This document shows positions 46,832 to 57,636 of a stretch of 64,000 nt of DNA, piece by piece. Location of the stretch: assembly GCA_963691705.1 (NCBI GenBank), contig OY829541.1, forward strand, positions 54,855,931 through 54,919,930, in the 5' to 3' direction. The number at the start of each line of letters is the position of its first letter. Positions within the stretch are counted from its first letter, which is position 1. The position numbers and the translations under genes are program-made. Below the pieces are notes generated by a model. That model was not told the origin of the DNA. It was given only the letters and a program-made list of their open reading frames with translations, and did not search any database. This DNA is from Viola odorata. Taxonomy: Eukaryota; Streptophyta; Magnoliopsida; Malpighiales; Violaceae.

Positions 46832-47254
46832 CTAATCCTCATCAGGCCAATAAATGCCATGGTGATAGACCCCGTCATCATCAAGGAATGGCATCTTCCC
46901 GTCAGCATTCGGGATAGGCTGGTCTGCCTCCTTTTCGGGGCAGGACCCTGACGGGCATGATTTTCCTTTGGCACTCGAATCTGCCAACCCCGCACCAGCA
47001 CTGATGGGAAAATCCTCGTTCAGCGAGCAATCGGGGGAAGAAAAATGTTTGCCGCCCTCTTGAACAGCAGAACTAGAAGGAGCCAAAGTTGTAAAGGGCG
47101 TCTGGGAAGTCCGTTTCCCCTGCTTCTTACGACCCTTTCGGCGGACCGGAGGCCTCCATGGTGGCGAAAAAGGGGGATGATCTGAGTCCGGTGAAGTCGG
47201 AGGAGTCGGCAAGGAATCACGATCCATGGAACTCAAAAAGTAAAAATCTGCCAT
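46832..47254 (-). CDS. Antisense gene 3 of element C: small unknown protein
   Basis: 140 residues from ATG 47254 (MADFYFLSSMDRD), Pro/Ser-rich with a basic patch (RRKGRKKQGKR) and an acidic C-terminus (DDDGVYHHGIYWPDED). TATATAAG on the minus strand (about 47319-47326) lies 70 nt upstream. A TTTTGCAG acceptor just before the ATG suggests an intron in the 5' UTR. I recognise no domain. Confidence 0.5.
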   Translation of the reverse strand: MADFYFLSSMDRDSLPTPPTSPDSDHPPFSPPWRPPVRRKGRKKQGKRTSQTPFTTLAPSSSAVQEGGKHFSSPDCSLNEDFPISAGAGLADSSAKGKSCPSGSCPEKEADQPIPNADGKMPFLDDDGVYHHGIYWPDED

Positions 47255-47795
47255 GTGACCTGCAAAAGCAAAAAAGAAGAAAAGAATGAAGATGAACAGG
47301 AAAGGAAAACCACACTCCCTTATATAGCCGAAGGAGCGCTTCGATCCATGAAAAATCAATTAAGACGCTTGGGAAGATAACTGCAAGTGCAGAATCCGAT
47401 CCGTCGCAGGCACCTCTGCTCGTTAAACGCACCAATCAAAGGGCACCAAAGAACCGCCCAACCACCTGCCACTGAAAAGACGGCCCTGTAACAGTCAAGA
47501 CAGAGCATTCATTGCTAAACCCCGGAACCCGACCACTGCAGTACAATGTCCCGAGGAAGACCCATTTTCGGTTGGGCTCATGACAAATATTTTCAACCAA
47601 TAAAGCAAGCAACCAAGCAAGAAAAAGAGAAGACTTGGGAAAAAGCAAAGACAAGTTATTTATTTATGGCCAGGTGGCCTTAACGTTCGAATATATACAA
47701 AAAGCATAAGAAAAACAGCGAGAAGTGAAACCAGCGGTCAGACATTGGACCCCGCATCATCGTCCCCTGGCGCAATAGGAACCTCCTTTAAAGCG

Positions 47796-48107
47796 TCAGC
47801 AACGGAGGTCAGTTCGGAAGAACAAGCTCTCATGCCCTTTAGGCAGCAGGCCAGCAGCTCTTTCCTCTGCTGCAACATCAAGGTGAGCGCTGACAGTGGC
47901 CAGTTTCGCCAAGCTCTCTAGGGGGTTGAAATCCTCCAGAGTGATTCCTAGCTGTCTAGACAGAATAGGGGTTAACACCCCCTGCAACTCCAGGACATCC
48001 TCGGAGGTCTTGGTGATCCTCCTCTCCAGGAAGCCGATATCACCCTCAGTAAGATTCTTCAGGGTCAGAGTTTTGGAGATCAGGAAATTGCGAGTCAGTT
48101 CATCCAT
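47796..48107 (-). CDS. Antisense gene 4 of element C: small helical protein next to the 3' LTR
   Basis: 103 residues from ATG 48107 (MDELTRNFLISK). The protein is predicted to be largely helical with heptad-like spacing and no known domain. TATAAATC on the minus strand (about 48168-48175) lies about 60 nt upstream, so this could be a real transcription unit reading away from the LTR. An in-frame extension upstream of the ATG is unlikely because the TATA box lies inside it. Confidence 0.5.
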   Translation of the reverse strand: MDELTRNFLISKTLTLKNLTEGDIGFLERRITKTSEDVLELQGVLTPILSRQLGITLEDFNPLESLAKLATVSAHLDVAAEERAAGLLPKGHESLFFRTDLRC

Positions 48108-48299
48108 GGCGGAATGTGAAAAGAAAGAACGTGAAAATGCGAAGAAATTGGCGCAGAAAAACCTCTGATTTATAGATTCTGACAAAAACCGTCAGGGCCA
48201 TCTGACGAGGCAAACCTCCACGGTACTTAGAAGAACTCTCCGTCAGAGAAGGAACGATAGCCCTTGGTAAACACTCGGGTTCATTTTCAGTTGGGCTTA

Positions 48300-48868
48300 T
48301 GATAACAATTCACCTAAAAGAAAGGGTATTTTCGTCTATCACCCAGTGGGATGAGGCCTAGCTACTGTTTCGCACCACCGCGGTAGGGACAAACATCGCT
48401 ACCTTCCCCAAAGGCTAACGCTACAAGGGCTAACGGGTCCCTATCGGCTCCTCTCACGGACCTCACGGATGGCTCAAGGAGTTATCTTACCCCCAGAGGA
48501 AACCACGCGTCAGGAGTATCGCTCCGGCCGTTATCCTACCGTGGCAATATCTACCTACCTACCGCCAAGGTAGCGTATCGTGATAAGGGCAAACCACATA
48601 CCCTAACGCGAGCGATAGCTCCGTACCCGTTTACTCGGGTGGGAACGCCCCTTTTCTTCTATAAATACCTCCCCCACAAAGGAGGCAGGTAAGCATACTC
48701 AACTGGCCAAAACTCTGCTAATTTCAGTACACATACTGACTTAAGCATCGGAGTGTTTCCGCCGGAGGCCCCCTCCGGCGCATTGCTGGTACTGTGGACC
48801 GTCGCGTACACTGATCTGAGAAGAACTGCTCCGCCATACATCCTTCGGCAGAAGACAAATAATTATCA
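48300..48868 (+). repeat. Element C 3' LTR
   Basis: 569 bp with TATAAATA at 48660-48667. The sequence just inside it (TTTTCAGTTGGGCTTATGA) has a near copy at 47565-47585. No strong polypurine tract is evident. Confidence 0.93.
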
Positions 48869-48873
48869 GTTGC

Positions 48874-50096
48874 ATATAAATTAGATTAACAGAAATAAAC
48901 AAAACAGGATACGCAGTGGGTGATATTAATCAGTTGATAATGGCTTCCCAGTAAGGATTTCTTGTAGCTCATGATTTGATTAAGTTGATCATAGATGCAA
49001 AAGTGGTAAACACTAGACTTATAGGAAGGCTATAGAGACCAGGTATTGGTCACCTAGATCTCCTACTTTCCTCCTACACAAGACTTCCAAAGAGACACTC
49101 TATTGGAAGTCCCTAATCATCCTAACAATCCTAAGAGACACTCTATAGGATTTAATCAGGCCAATTGATAGACGCAGGGAAAGACCTAATCCCCGGCCTG
49201 GGATAGAGAATCGTGTCTATCCTATAAACCAGATCTGATTCTTCTTCTAGCTGTCACCAACTAGTTGCCTTCGTATTTCTCTTGGCAATGTAGACTCCAA
49301 AGTCGCCAGAAAAGACTGTAATCATCCAAACCTTATGTGAAGCTGATCAGACTTTACTAAGAACAGGGACAAACTGTCATGCAAACAAGAAGAACAAGAA
49401 TACAAGTATAGTGTGTGTGAAGTGCTATTTGATCTCACAACCTAGGAATCATGGCGTCGAATCCTTACTAAGAAGAAGGCGTTTAGCCTATAATAGACAT
49501 AACAATAATAATAATAATGAAACAATCATAAACTGAATCCGAATTATATTAAAGAGGGGAGAATAAGTTTAAGCGGTAACAATGGTAGAAAATTCGAGAG
49601 AGAAGAGATGAACCTCTTCTCCTCAGCAGCAACTTTAAATACCAAAAACCTATCTCTGGTTTGAAATTCAAAAGACGAAGAGAAGATAGAAATCTAAATA
49701 TGCGGGATTGTTTGTTTAAATACAAAAAGAGGGGATCGATTAGTTCTAATCGATCAAGGAGTTCTATTCACAGCTGAACTTCTTTTCTTCCTGAAGACTC
49801 CAGCTGGAATACTTCAATTCCGCTCACGGCCCATGGATAAATCTCGCGGCCCAGCTAGCTTTTTAAGTCAGTTGACTCTGGTCAACGCTTCTAGTTTCTT
49901 TCCTTATCCCAGGTCTGGGATAGAATAGCTCTGCGACCATCAAAACAGCTCTGATAAAGGCTCTTCTGACTCCTTTTGAATAATTCTGCTTCTCAGCAGC
50001 ATATCTGTGGAAAAGGAGAGAAGCCAGCATTTAGCAGTATCATCCCAAAATAGAAGTGAAAAGATGATGAAAAGATGACATTTAAGCGCTTTATCA
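48874..50096 (-). repeat. Element B left LTR, second fragment (3' LTR in element sense)
   Basis: Continues the LTR begun at 20152-20326 and matches 59523-60750. About eleven substitutions and two small indels distinguish the two LTRs by eye. Confidence 0.92.
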
Positions 50097-51151
50097 AATC
50101 CCCCATACTATCTTATGCTTGCCCCCAAGCATTTCTAACCTAACACAAGACTCAACAAAACAAAACACATATAAACAAAGATCAATTAGTATCTACTTCA
50201 GAGCACCCAGTTCATCACATAAGATCCACAGATACTTAAGCACATAACTCCATCCAATATTACCAAGGCTTGACCAAGACTCGAAACTCACCTGATCTGA
50301 TATAGTCCCATAATCGAGTGCTTAGCAATCGATCCCTGTAGTTGAAAACACATAGAAAAATTCTCATTTCCTTCTACCACCCCCTTCACGTTGACTGGAT
50401 AGATTTTCAGCCTACCCCCTAGGCATTTCCTAATTTCTTTTCTTAAATTTGATTAGCTGAAGTTTCTTAGTAACCCTGGCTTAGATTAGGCCTGGGTACT
50501 AAGACATTCTATTTTCCTTTTTTAGAGCTGATTTTAGTTCCTTGGATATTCTTGCTTAAATTAGGCATGAATACCAAAGCAGCAACATAATATTTTTATT
50601 CAACAATTTTTTTTTTCATAGCTGCTAAGCTTCTAAAAATGATTTCAGGGGTAGGCCTATAGAGATAGTCAATGTGTTGAAGGCAGCAGGGTAAAGAATG
50701 CTAGCTCTACATGATTTCTCTCGCAAAATTCAATCATCAAGCCCAAGTATCATGACTCTATGTAGATTAAGTGAGTTTCACAAGTATTGGAAAGATTATA
50801 CCTTGGTAATAAAACATGGACTTATGAACTCAAGCATCTTTTGTTTCCTATATGATGAAATGCATATTCTGAACCTGATTATCATGATCTTTGTTCGGAC
50901 TCACAAAATGTATCTAAAAACATGCATAAAAATCAAAATAAAACGTGCTCAAGACAGACAGACACGACACTAAAGTAATAATTGAAAACAGACGCTATAT
51001 ACTGACTCTAACAAACAATCAGAACAGATCATCAACACAAAAAGTCTCCCCCACACTAGATGACACTTTGTCCTCGAAGTGTGAGAAAGGAAAAGACTCA
51101 ACATTTAACTAAAATAAAATAAATAACAAGGAAAAGAAGTACCCGGGGCAA
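50097..51151 (-). other. Element B noncoding 3' region with two stem-loop modules
   Basis: In element sense, CACTTCG-AGGA-CAAAGTG (51064-51081; one C/A mismatch in the stem) is followed by seven nucleotides and GTGTGGGG (51049-51056). Near the LTR, ATGCTTG-GGGG-CAAGCAT (50115-50132) is followed by six nucleotides and GTATGGGG, the likely PPT. No ORF is convincing. Confidence 0.6.
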
Positions 51152-53204
51152 TCATGGGTTGGGTGGGAAGGTGCTTTGCATGAATTTCTCCAGGAGCTGC
51201 TGTTGAATAGCAGTTGAATGCTTTTGGTCCTCAATCAGCTTCTGGACCTGGGATCCTAGCTGATCAACAGTCTTCTGCAAAAGCTCCTGGCGGGCCATCA
51301 TTGTGGTCATCATGGTTGCCATGTTTTGTGGCTCTCCCCCAGACCTGGGAATCTGGTTTTGTGGTGGCTGCGATCCGTGGTCTGATGTAGAGGTCAGTGT
51401 CTGTGCTGGAATTGTTTTTCCTGCCACAAAGTCTTTTTCAAAAATGAAGATCCCTTGGTTCTTCTTAGAGTAGATGTGGTCTTCAATGGGAGTGAAACCT
51501 GTGTTACTGCGCAGCACACGATTCTCATCCAGGTGAAAGTATCCCATGGCATCTAAAGCTCTCAAATCTAAAATGTGCAAGTCAGATGATTTATATAAAT
51601 CACAAGTAGACACATCAAGACCTCTATGATTGACAGCGAAGGCAGTGATCAAGGATGCTAATGGCATTTTGTTCTTAACAGATTTAAATTGCTTGCATAG
51701 CCAAAATCCTAAATTCACTTTATGCTCATTCACCATACACCAAAGAAAGAACAGTTCTTGCTTAGAGATCACACCAGTAATACCAGATTTTCCATAAAAA
51801 TTAATTGCTAAAAATCTGTGAATGATCCTAAGAGATAAATCTGGAATGGCATGTGCCTTGGCATGGCTATCATCAAAACGTGCAGTAGGATCCTTAGTGA
51901 TTTGTTTCCATGCCTCTTGCTTATCAAACACAGGGAATTCAGGATAGTCAGTCAGGCAATTAACATACCAGTCAGTAGTCAATTCTTCCTTAGACAAAAC
52001 CAATAAATTCATTAAATTCATCCATGGTATAGTGGGCATATTTGTTCATTAATCTGAATTTTACCTCTTTAACACCTACTTTCTTCTTAGTGTTCATCCA
52101 AAAGGATGAATAAAATTCTAGTGTGAGTTCTAAGAAAGCAGGATGCTCAAGGAAATACAAGGGTTCCCAACCTATATTCTGGATATATTTAGTGAGAGGA
52201 TCAATAAGCTCAAGGTCATCAAGCAGTTGGTAATCACATCGTGCACATGCAATAACCTCATCCTTAACTCTAACAGCTAGACATTCCATAGATTCAAAAT
52301 CATCAAAATGAAGCCAACCCTTGAGATTCTCAAGGGTTGGTACCTGTTTTGAAGATCGCCCTCCTTTTGCTCTGGACTTGATTCTCACATGGCCCTTCTG
52401 TTCCATCTGGACTGGCTGTTGAGAAGACATCCCAGGCTTTTGTACCTTGGTGAGGGGTATGTGGATGCTTTTCTGTTCAGGCCTGGTGTTGGATGCATGT
52501 GCAAGGGTCTTGGTCCTTTTTGGCTTGGCCTGACTGCCACTAGCTTCCTCATCAGGCCTGATAGAAGCTTCTTTCTCCTGGACCTCTGGGATTTGGTCCG
52601 CTGGTTCTTTCCTCTTCTCCCCCACACTGGTCTTCTTTGGGGTTGGATTTTTAAGGACTTGGCTTTGCTTCCCTTTTCTCAGGCGAGATAGGGGTATTTC
52701 ATCAGATTCTTCATCGCTCTCCTCCACGACTTCTGCTGGCTTGATTTTATATGTGGGATCAGAAGCGGTTTCTTCCCCGGAGCTAGTGGAGTTATGCTCT
52801 GGCGATTCAACCGTCTGATCAACGGTCGGCTCAGCTTGCTCTACTCCTTCTTGAACCGATTCCTCTACCTGACCTGATGGTTTTGGTTTTGGAATCTCGA
52901 GAACAGGCTCCTCAACCCGCTCTGGGATTTTCTCTTGAGGTACCTCGTCGACCACTGGAGAAGATGGTGGTGGCGACTGTTCTTGAGGACCAGGCGAGGC
53001 AATAAGTGTGGGGTTTTCGGGTTGTGGCGGTGGGGTTGCATCTCTGGCCGGAGGAGGAGAGGGCGGTGCGGTAGGAGGAGGTGAAGGAGGAGGAGTATCA
53101 ATTATCACAGCTTTGGGTTTGGTTTGGGGCTTTGATTTGGCTGCCCGTTTGGTTGGTTTTCTTGGAGTGGCTTTGGAATCTTTTCCAGCTCTGGTTACAA
53201 CCAT
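51152..53204 (-). pseudogene. Element B Athila ORF-1 type protein, frameshifted
   Basis: Starts at ATG 53204 (MVVTRAGKDSK). It has a Pro-rich and acidic N-terminal half and then the globular region shared with element D (NIGWEPLYFLEHPAFLELTL, MNKYAHYTMDEFNEFIGFV, ISKQELFFLWCM, HKVNLGFWLCKQ). The first frame stops at 51990. The second frame, overlapping from 52039 to 51152, carries the rest, so a one-base shift lies near 51995-52005. The C-terminus is Gln-rich with a short coiled coil. The function is unknown; it occupies the env-like position. Confidence 0.8.
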
Positions 53205-53764
53205 GGTGAGATTATGCGAATTTTTAGGCCTGGGATTGATGAAGAAGTAAAGAAGAAAAAGAAAGATGATGGTGGATTTGCTAGATTAGGGTTTTGCTTT
53301 ATGGGAAAATTATGGAGGAGTTTTAGTTTAGTTGGGATGATGATCGGTTTTAGGATAGAGGAAGAGTTTTGGTTTGGGTGGGCAACGGTCATATTAATTA
53401 AATAATATTACCGTTGGAAAAATAATGATGGGATATTTTTCTCTTTCCTGGTCTGCTTTTTACTTTATTTTGCGAGTTCCCAGACTTATCTTTCTAGGAC
53501 TCTTTTCCCTGCCCTGGGATAAGAGTACTTCTAACCACTCAAATTCTGCTTCCTAAAAATCTCTTATCCCCAACCTGGGATAAGATCAACGTCAACTGTA
53601 ACTGCCTCAAGATTTTCCTGATAAAAGAAATCAAACGAAAATCCATCTGGTCCTTAATCTTTTATTCAAACTAAATAAATGATAAGTTTCAAAATGGAGC
53701 AAAAGCATGGGTTGCCTCCCATGTAGCGTCCTTCTTTTATGTCTCGGACTAGACATTGAATTAA
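53205..53764 (-). other. Element B spacer between integrase and the 3' ORF
   Basis: Noncoding. It carries three CCTGGGAT-type motifs (53226, 53507, 53566). Confidence 0.5.
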
Positions 53765-55435
53765 TCATTTATCCAAACAAGGGTGGACTTGAACTTGCTC
53801 CACCGTGTGACTCTGAAATCCTTCATGGTAAGGTTTCAGCCTCTGGCCATTAACTTTGAACGTCATTCCCTTCTTCGTATCCTGTATATCAATAGCACCA
53901 TAAGGGTAAATGTTAACAACAATATATGGACCCATCCATCTAGATTTTAATTTCCCTGAAAAGAGTCTAAATCTAGAATTAAATAGTAACACTTTCTGGC
54001 CCACATGAAAGTTTTTATCCTTAATGATACTGTCATGGTATTTCTTGGTTTTAGCTTTTACGAGTTGGGAGTTTTCATATGCATCTCTGCGCATCTCTTC
54101 CAATTCTTGGAGTTGTAGTTTCCTTGCTGTTGCATCTCTTTTTAGCTCCAAGTTACACTGCTTTATCGCCCAAAAGGACTTGTGTTCTAGTTTGACTAGA
54201 AGGTGGCAAGATTTTCCATATACTAGGTTGTAAGGAGTTGTGCCTATGGGAGTCTTAAATGCCGTCCTGTATGCCCAAAGAGCGTCTTCTAATCTTTGAC
54301 TCCAGTCTTTTCTGTTTGGATTAACTGTCTTTGCTAGGATGGCCTTCACGTCTCTGTTTGAGACTTCTGCTTGCCCATTGGTCTGGGGGTGGTATGCTGT
54401 GGACACCCTATGATTGACCTGATATTTTGCAAGTAAGGCAGTAACTACCTTATTGCAAAAGTGGGTCCCTCTGTCACTGATTAATACCTTGGGTACTCCA
54501 AACCTATTAAGAATGTGAGACTTTAGAAACGAAACCACAGTTTTGGCATCATCGGCTGCAGTAGCTTTGGCCTCAACCCACTTAGATAAGTAATCAACAG
54601 CTAGTATAATGTACTGGTTTCCCCCAGACCTGGGAAAAGGACCCATAAAGTCGATTCCCCAGACATCAAATACTTCACAAGAGATAATGGGGTTTAAAGG
54701 CATCTCATTTCTAGCAGATATATTGCCAACTTTTTGGCAGCTAGGACAGTTCATACAGAAAAGATGGCAATCTTTAAAGAGTGTTGGCCAATAAAAGCCA
54801 CATTCAAGAATTTTTAATGCTGTTCTTTTAGGTCCGTAATGACCTCCACATGCCTCTGTATGGCAGAATCTCAAAATATATTCAAATTCATCTTGGAGAA
54901 CACATCTCCTCAAAATCTGATCTTTTCCGATGTTCCACATGTAGGGTTCATCCCATACATAAAATTTGGAATCTCTCCTTACCTTTTCCCTTTCTCTGTA
55001 TGTCATGTCCTGATCAAACTTACCTGAATGCAGGAAATTGGCTATATCCGCATACCATGGTCTTTCCACCAGGGCAAGGATAAGGCTCTCGTCTGGTCCA
55101 TCTCCCAGGGCAAAGAAAAGGGCTTCGTCTGGAAATTCCTCTTTTACTGGTTCATGGTCTGGTTTCACGAGTAATCTGCTTAAGTGATCTGCTACTAGAT
55201 TCTCCTTGCCACTTTTATCTTTAATCTCTAGGTGGAACTCCTGGAGCAGTAAAATCCATCTGATCAACCTCGGTTTGGCTTCCTTTTTGACTAGCAAATA
55301 GCGTAACGCTGCATGATCAGAGTAAACAACAACTTTAGTTCCTAATAAGTATGCACAGAATTTATCTAAAGCAAAAATTATGGCAAATAATTCTTTCTCT
55401 GTGGTTGTATAATTTTTTTGTGCATCGTCAAGCAT
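53765..55435 (-). pseudogene. Element B RNase H and integrase segment
   Basis: 556 residues in a frame different from the upstream RT. It includes RNase H ([38 protein letters not shown]) and an integrase with HHCC finger, [18 protein letters not shown] and [10 protein letters not shown], ending with [13 protein letters not shown]. The first visible residues overlap the end of the RT frame; the shift lies near 55465-55470. Integrase catalytic residues are present. It cannot be expressed as a continuation of the RT without frameshifting. Confidence 0.88.
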
Positions 55436-57636
55436 GCGAGACGCATAATAGATAACGTGTGGATCGCGTCCTTCTTTTGTCCTAAAACAGCACCAACAGA
55501 ATTATTAGAAGCATCGCACATAATTTCAAATGGTAAATTCCAATTTGGAGCTTTAATGATGGGGGTTGTTGTTAACTTCTTCTGCAATGTGTCAAAAGCA
55601 GCCTCACAATCAGAGTCAAATTTAAACTCTGTCTCTTTCTGTAGCAACCTGCAAAGTGGGGCAGCAACTTTCAAAAAATCTTTAATAAATCTTCTATAAA
55701 AGCCTGCATGCCCTAAGAAGGAGCGAACTTCACGCACGTTAGTAGGATATGGCAAAGAGTCAATAACATCTATTTTAGCCTTATCTACTTCTATTCCTTT
55801 TTTAGAAACTATGTGGCCTAAAATCAGACCCTGATTAACCATGAAATGACACTTCTCATAGTTTAAAACAAGGTTTGTTTCTAGGCAGCGTTTTAGAATT
55901 TTCTCAAGATTTTCTAGACATTCATCAAAAGAATCGCCATAAATAGTAAAATCATCCATAAAAACTTCTATTCCTTTTTCTATGAATTCAGAGAAAATAC
56001 TCATCATACACCTTTGGAAAGTTGCAGGTGCATTGCACAATCCAAAGGGCATGCGTTTATACGCAAAAGTTCCAAATGGACATGTAAAAGTAGTTTTATC
56101 TTGATCCTCAGAAGCGACGGGTATTTGGTGAAAACCAGAATACCCGTCAAGGCAACAATAGTGAGACTTACCTGACAGTCGTTCAAGCATTTGATCGATG
56201 AAAGGGATAGGAAAATGATCTTTCCTTGTCGCTGAATTGAGTCTCCTGTAATCGATGCATACTCGCCATCCATTTTGTACTCGAGTTGGCACTAATTGTC
56301 CTTCAACATTTTCCACTACTATCATCCCCGTCTTCTTTGGGACTACCTGTACTGGACTAACCCAAGTGCTATCAGATATGGGATATATCACTCCAGCACT
56401 TAAAAGTTTTAATACTTCCTGTTTGACGACGTCCATCATAGGAGGATTAAGTCTCCTTTGTGGTTGCCTCACTGTTTTGCAGTCTTCTTCCAGGTGGATC
56501 TTGTGTGTGCATATAGCAGGTGAAATTCCTTTTATGTCAGCTATAGTCCACCCTATAGCTTCTCTGTTGTCCTTCAAGACTCTCAGGAGTCTTTCCTCTT
56601 CTAGCTGAGATAGTTTGTTTGAGACTATCACTGGCAGTCCTTCTCCCTGGCCTAAGAAACAGTACTTCAAGTGACTGGGAAGTGGCTTCAATATCAGGTC
56701 TGGGGCCTGTAAAACAGAAGGGACTAAAGAATTATTAGTCACAGGTAAATCTATAACTTTCAGATTTACTTCTATTAATTTGGCCGCATCCAGCTCATAT
56801 ACTGCTTCCTCAATCTCTTCCCTGACTTCCATTTTGTTTTCTAATTCCTCGAGTTTAAAGTAATCAATGCTTCTTGTGAGAACATACTCAAGGGGATCTG
56901 CATTGTCAATTTCATAAATATCTTCATCATCCAGATCAACGACATTAATAAAATTTAGACAATGTAAATCCTCTGGATATCGCATAGCATCGTACATGTT
57001 AAAAGAAATTATTTCTCCCATGAATTCTAAAGTTAAACAGCCACCAAAGACATCAATTTTAGCTCGAGCAGTCCTTAAGAAAGGTCTGCCCAATAATATC
57101 TCAGTAGATTTAGTAGTCTGTTCGTTACCCATGTCAACTATATAGAAATCTGCAGGGAAAACAAAGTCATTGACTTGTACTAAAACATCTTCTACAACAC
57201 CTACAGGGTAAATTATAGATCGATCTGCTAATTGAATAACAAGCCTTGTTTCTTTCAATTCTCCAATGTTCAAGCTGTTAAAAATTGTCAAAGATAACAC
57301 ATTTATGCCTGCTCCCAAATCACATAAAGCCTTCTCGATCTTCTGTTCTCCAATTTGGCAAGGTATCACGAATGTCCCTCCGTCTTTACATTTGTTTGGT
57401 AGCTTCTTTTGGAAGACGGCTGAAACATTCTCGTTCATGTTTACCCTCTCTATCCCTGCAAGTCTCCTCTTATTAGTACAAAGCTCCTTTAAGAATTTTG
57501 CATATTTTGGAACCTGTGCTATCATATCTAATAAAGGAACGTTAACTGCTACCTTTCGAAATAGATCCAAAATTGCTTTTTCTTCCTTAACCTTCTTGGT
57601 CTTTTCAGACCTGTCAGGGAAAGGAAGGCGAATTAC
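55378..57636 (-). pseudogene. Element B protease and reverse transcriptase segment
   Basis: Open from just after the stop at 57637-57639 to 55378, with the first ATG at 57570. The protease region has CDLGAGINVLSL and is continuous across the point where element D has its stop. The reverse transcriptase carries [27 protein letters not shown] and FMDD. The frame is lost near 55465-55470 at the start of RNase H. Sequence blocks align with element D throughout, so B and D are related but separate Athila families. Confidence 0.88.

Larger units (their letters stand above)
20327..48868 (+). mobile_element. Element C: Tat-lineage Ty3/gypsy element with antisense gene bank
   Basis: LTRs of 569 bp lie at 20327-20895 and 48300-48868, with exact GTTGC duplications (20322-20326 and 48869-48873). 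Without nested element D its length is about 15.3 kb. Lineage calls rest on a gag zinc knuckle of the Y-C-x-F-H-x-GH-x-C type, the YVDD reverse transcriptase and a second, archaeal-type RNase H between the first RNase H and integrase, as known for Tat elements. The region between integrase and the 3' LTR holds tandem repeats and four minus-strand genes. Confidence 0.92.

Noticed and set aside
50698..50973. 91-codon plus-strand ORF in element B
   Set aside because: Antisense to the element, noncoding 3' region, no motif.
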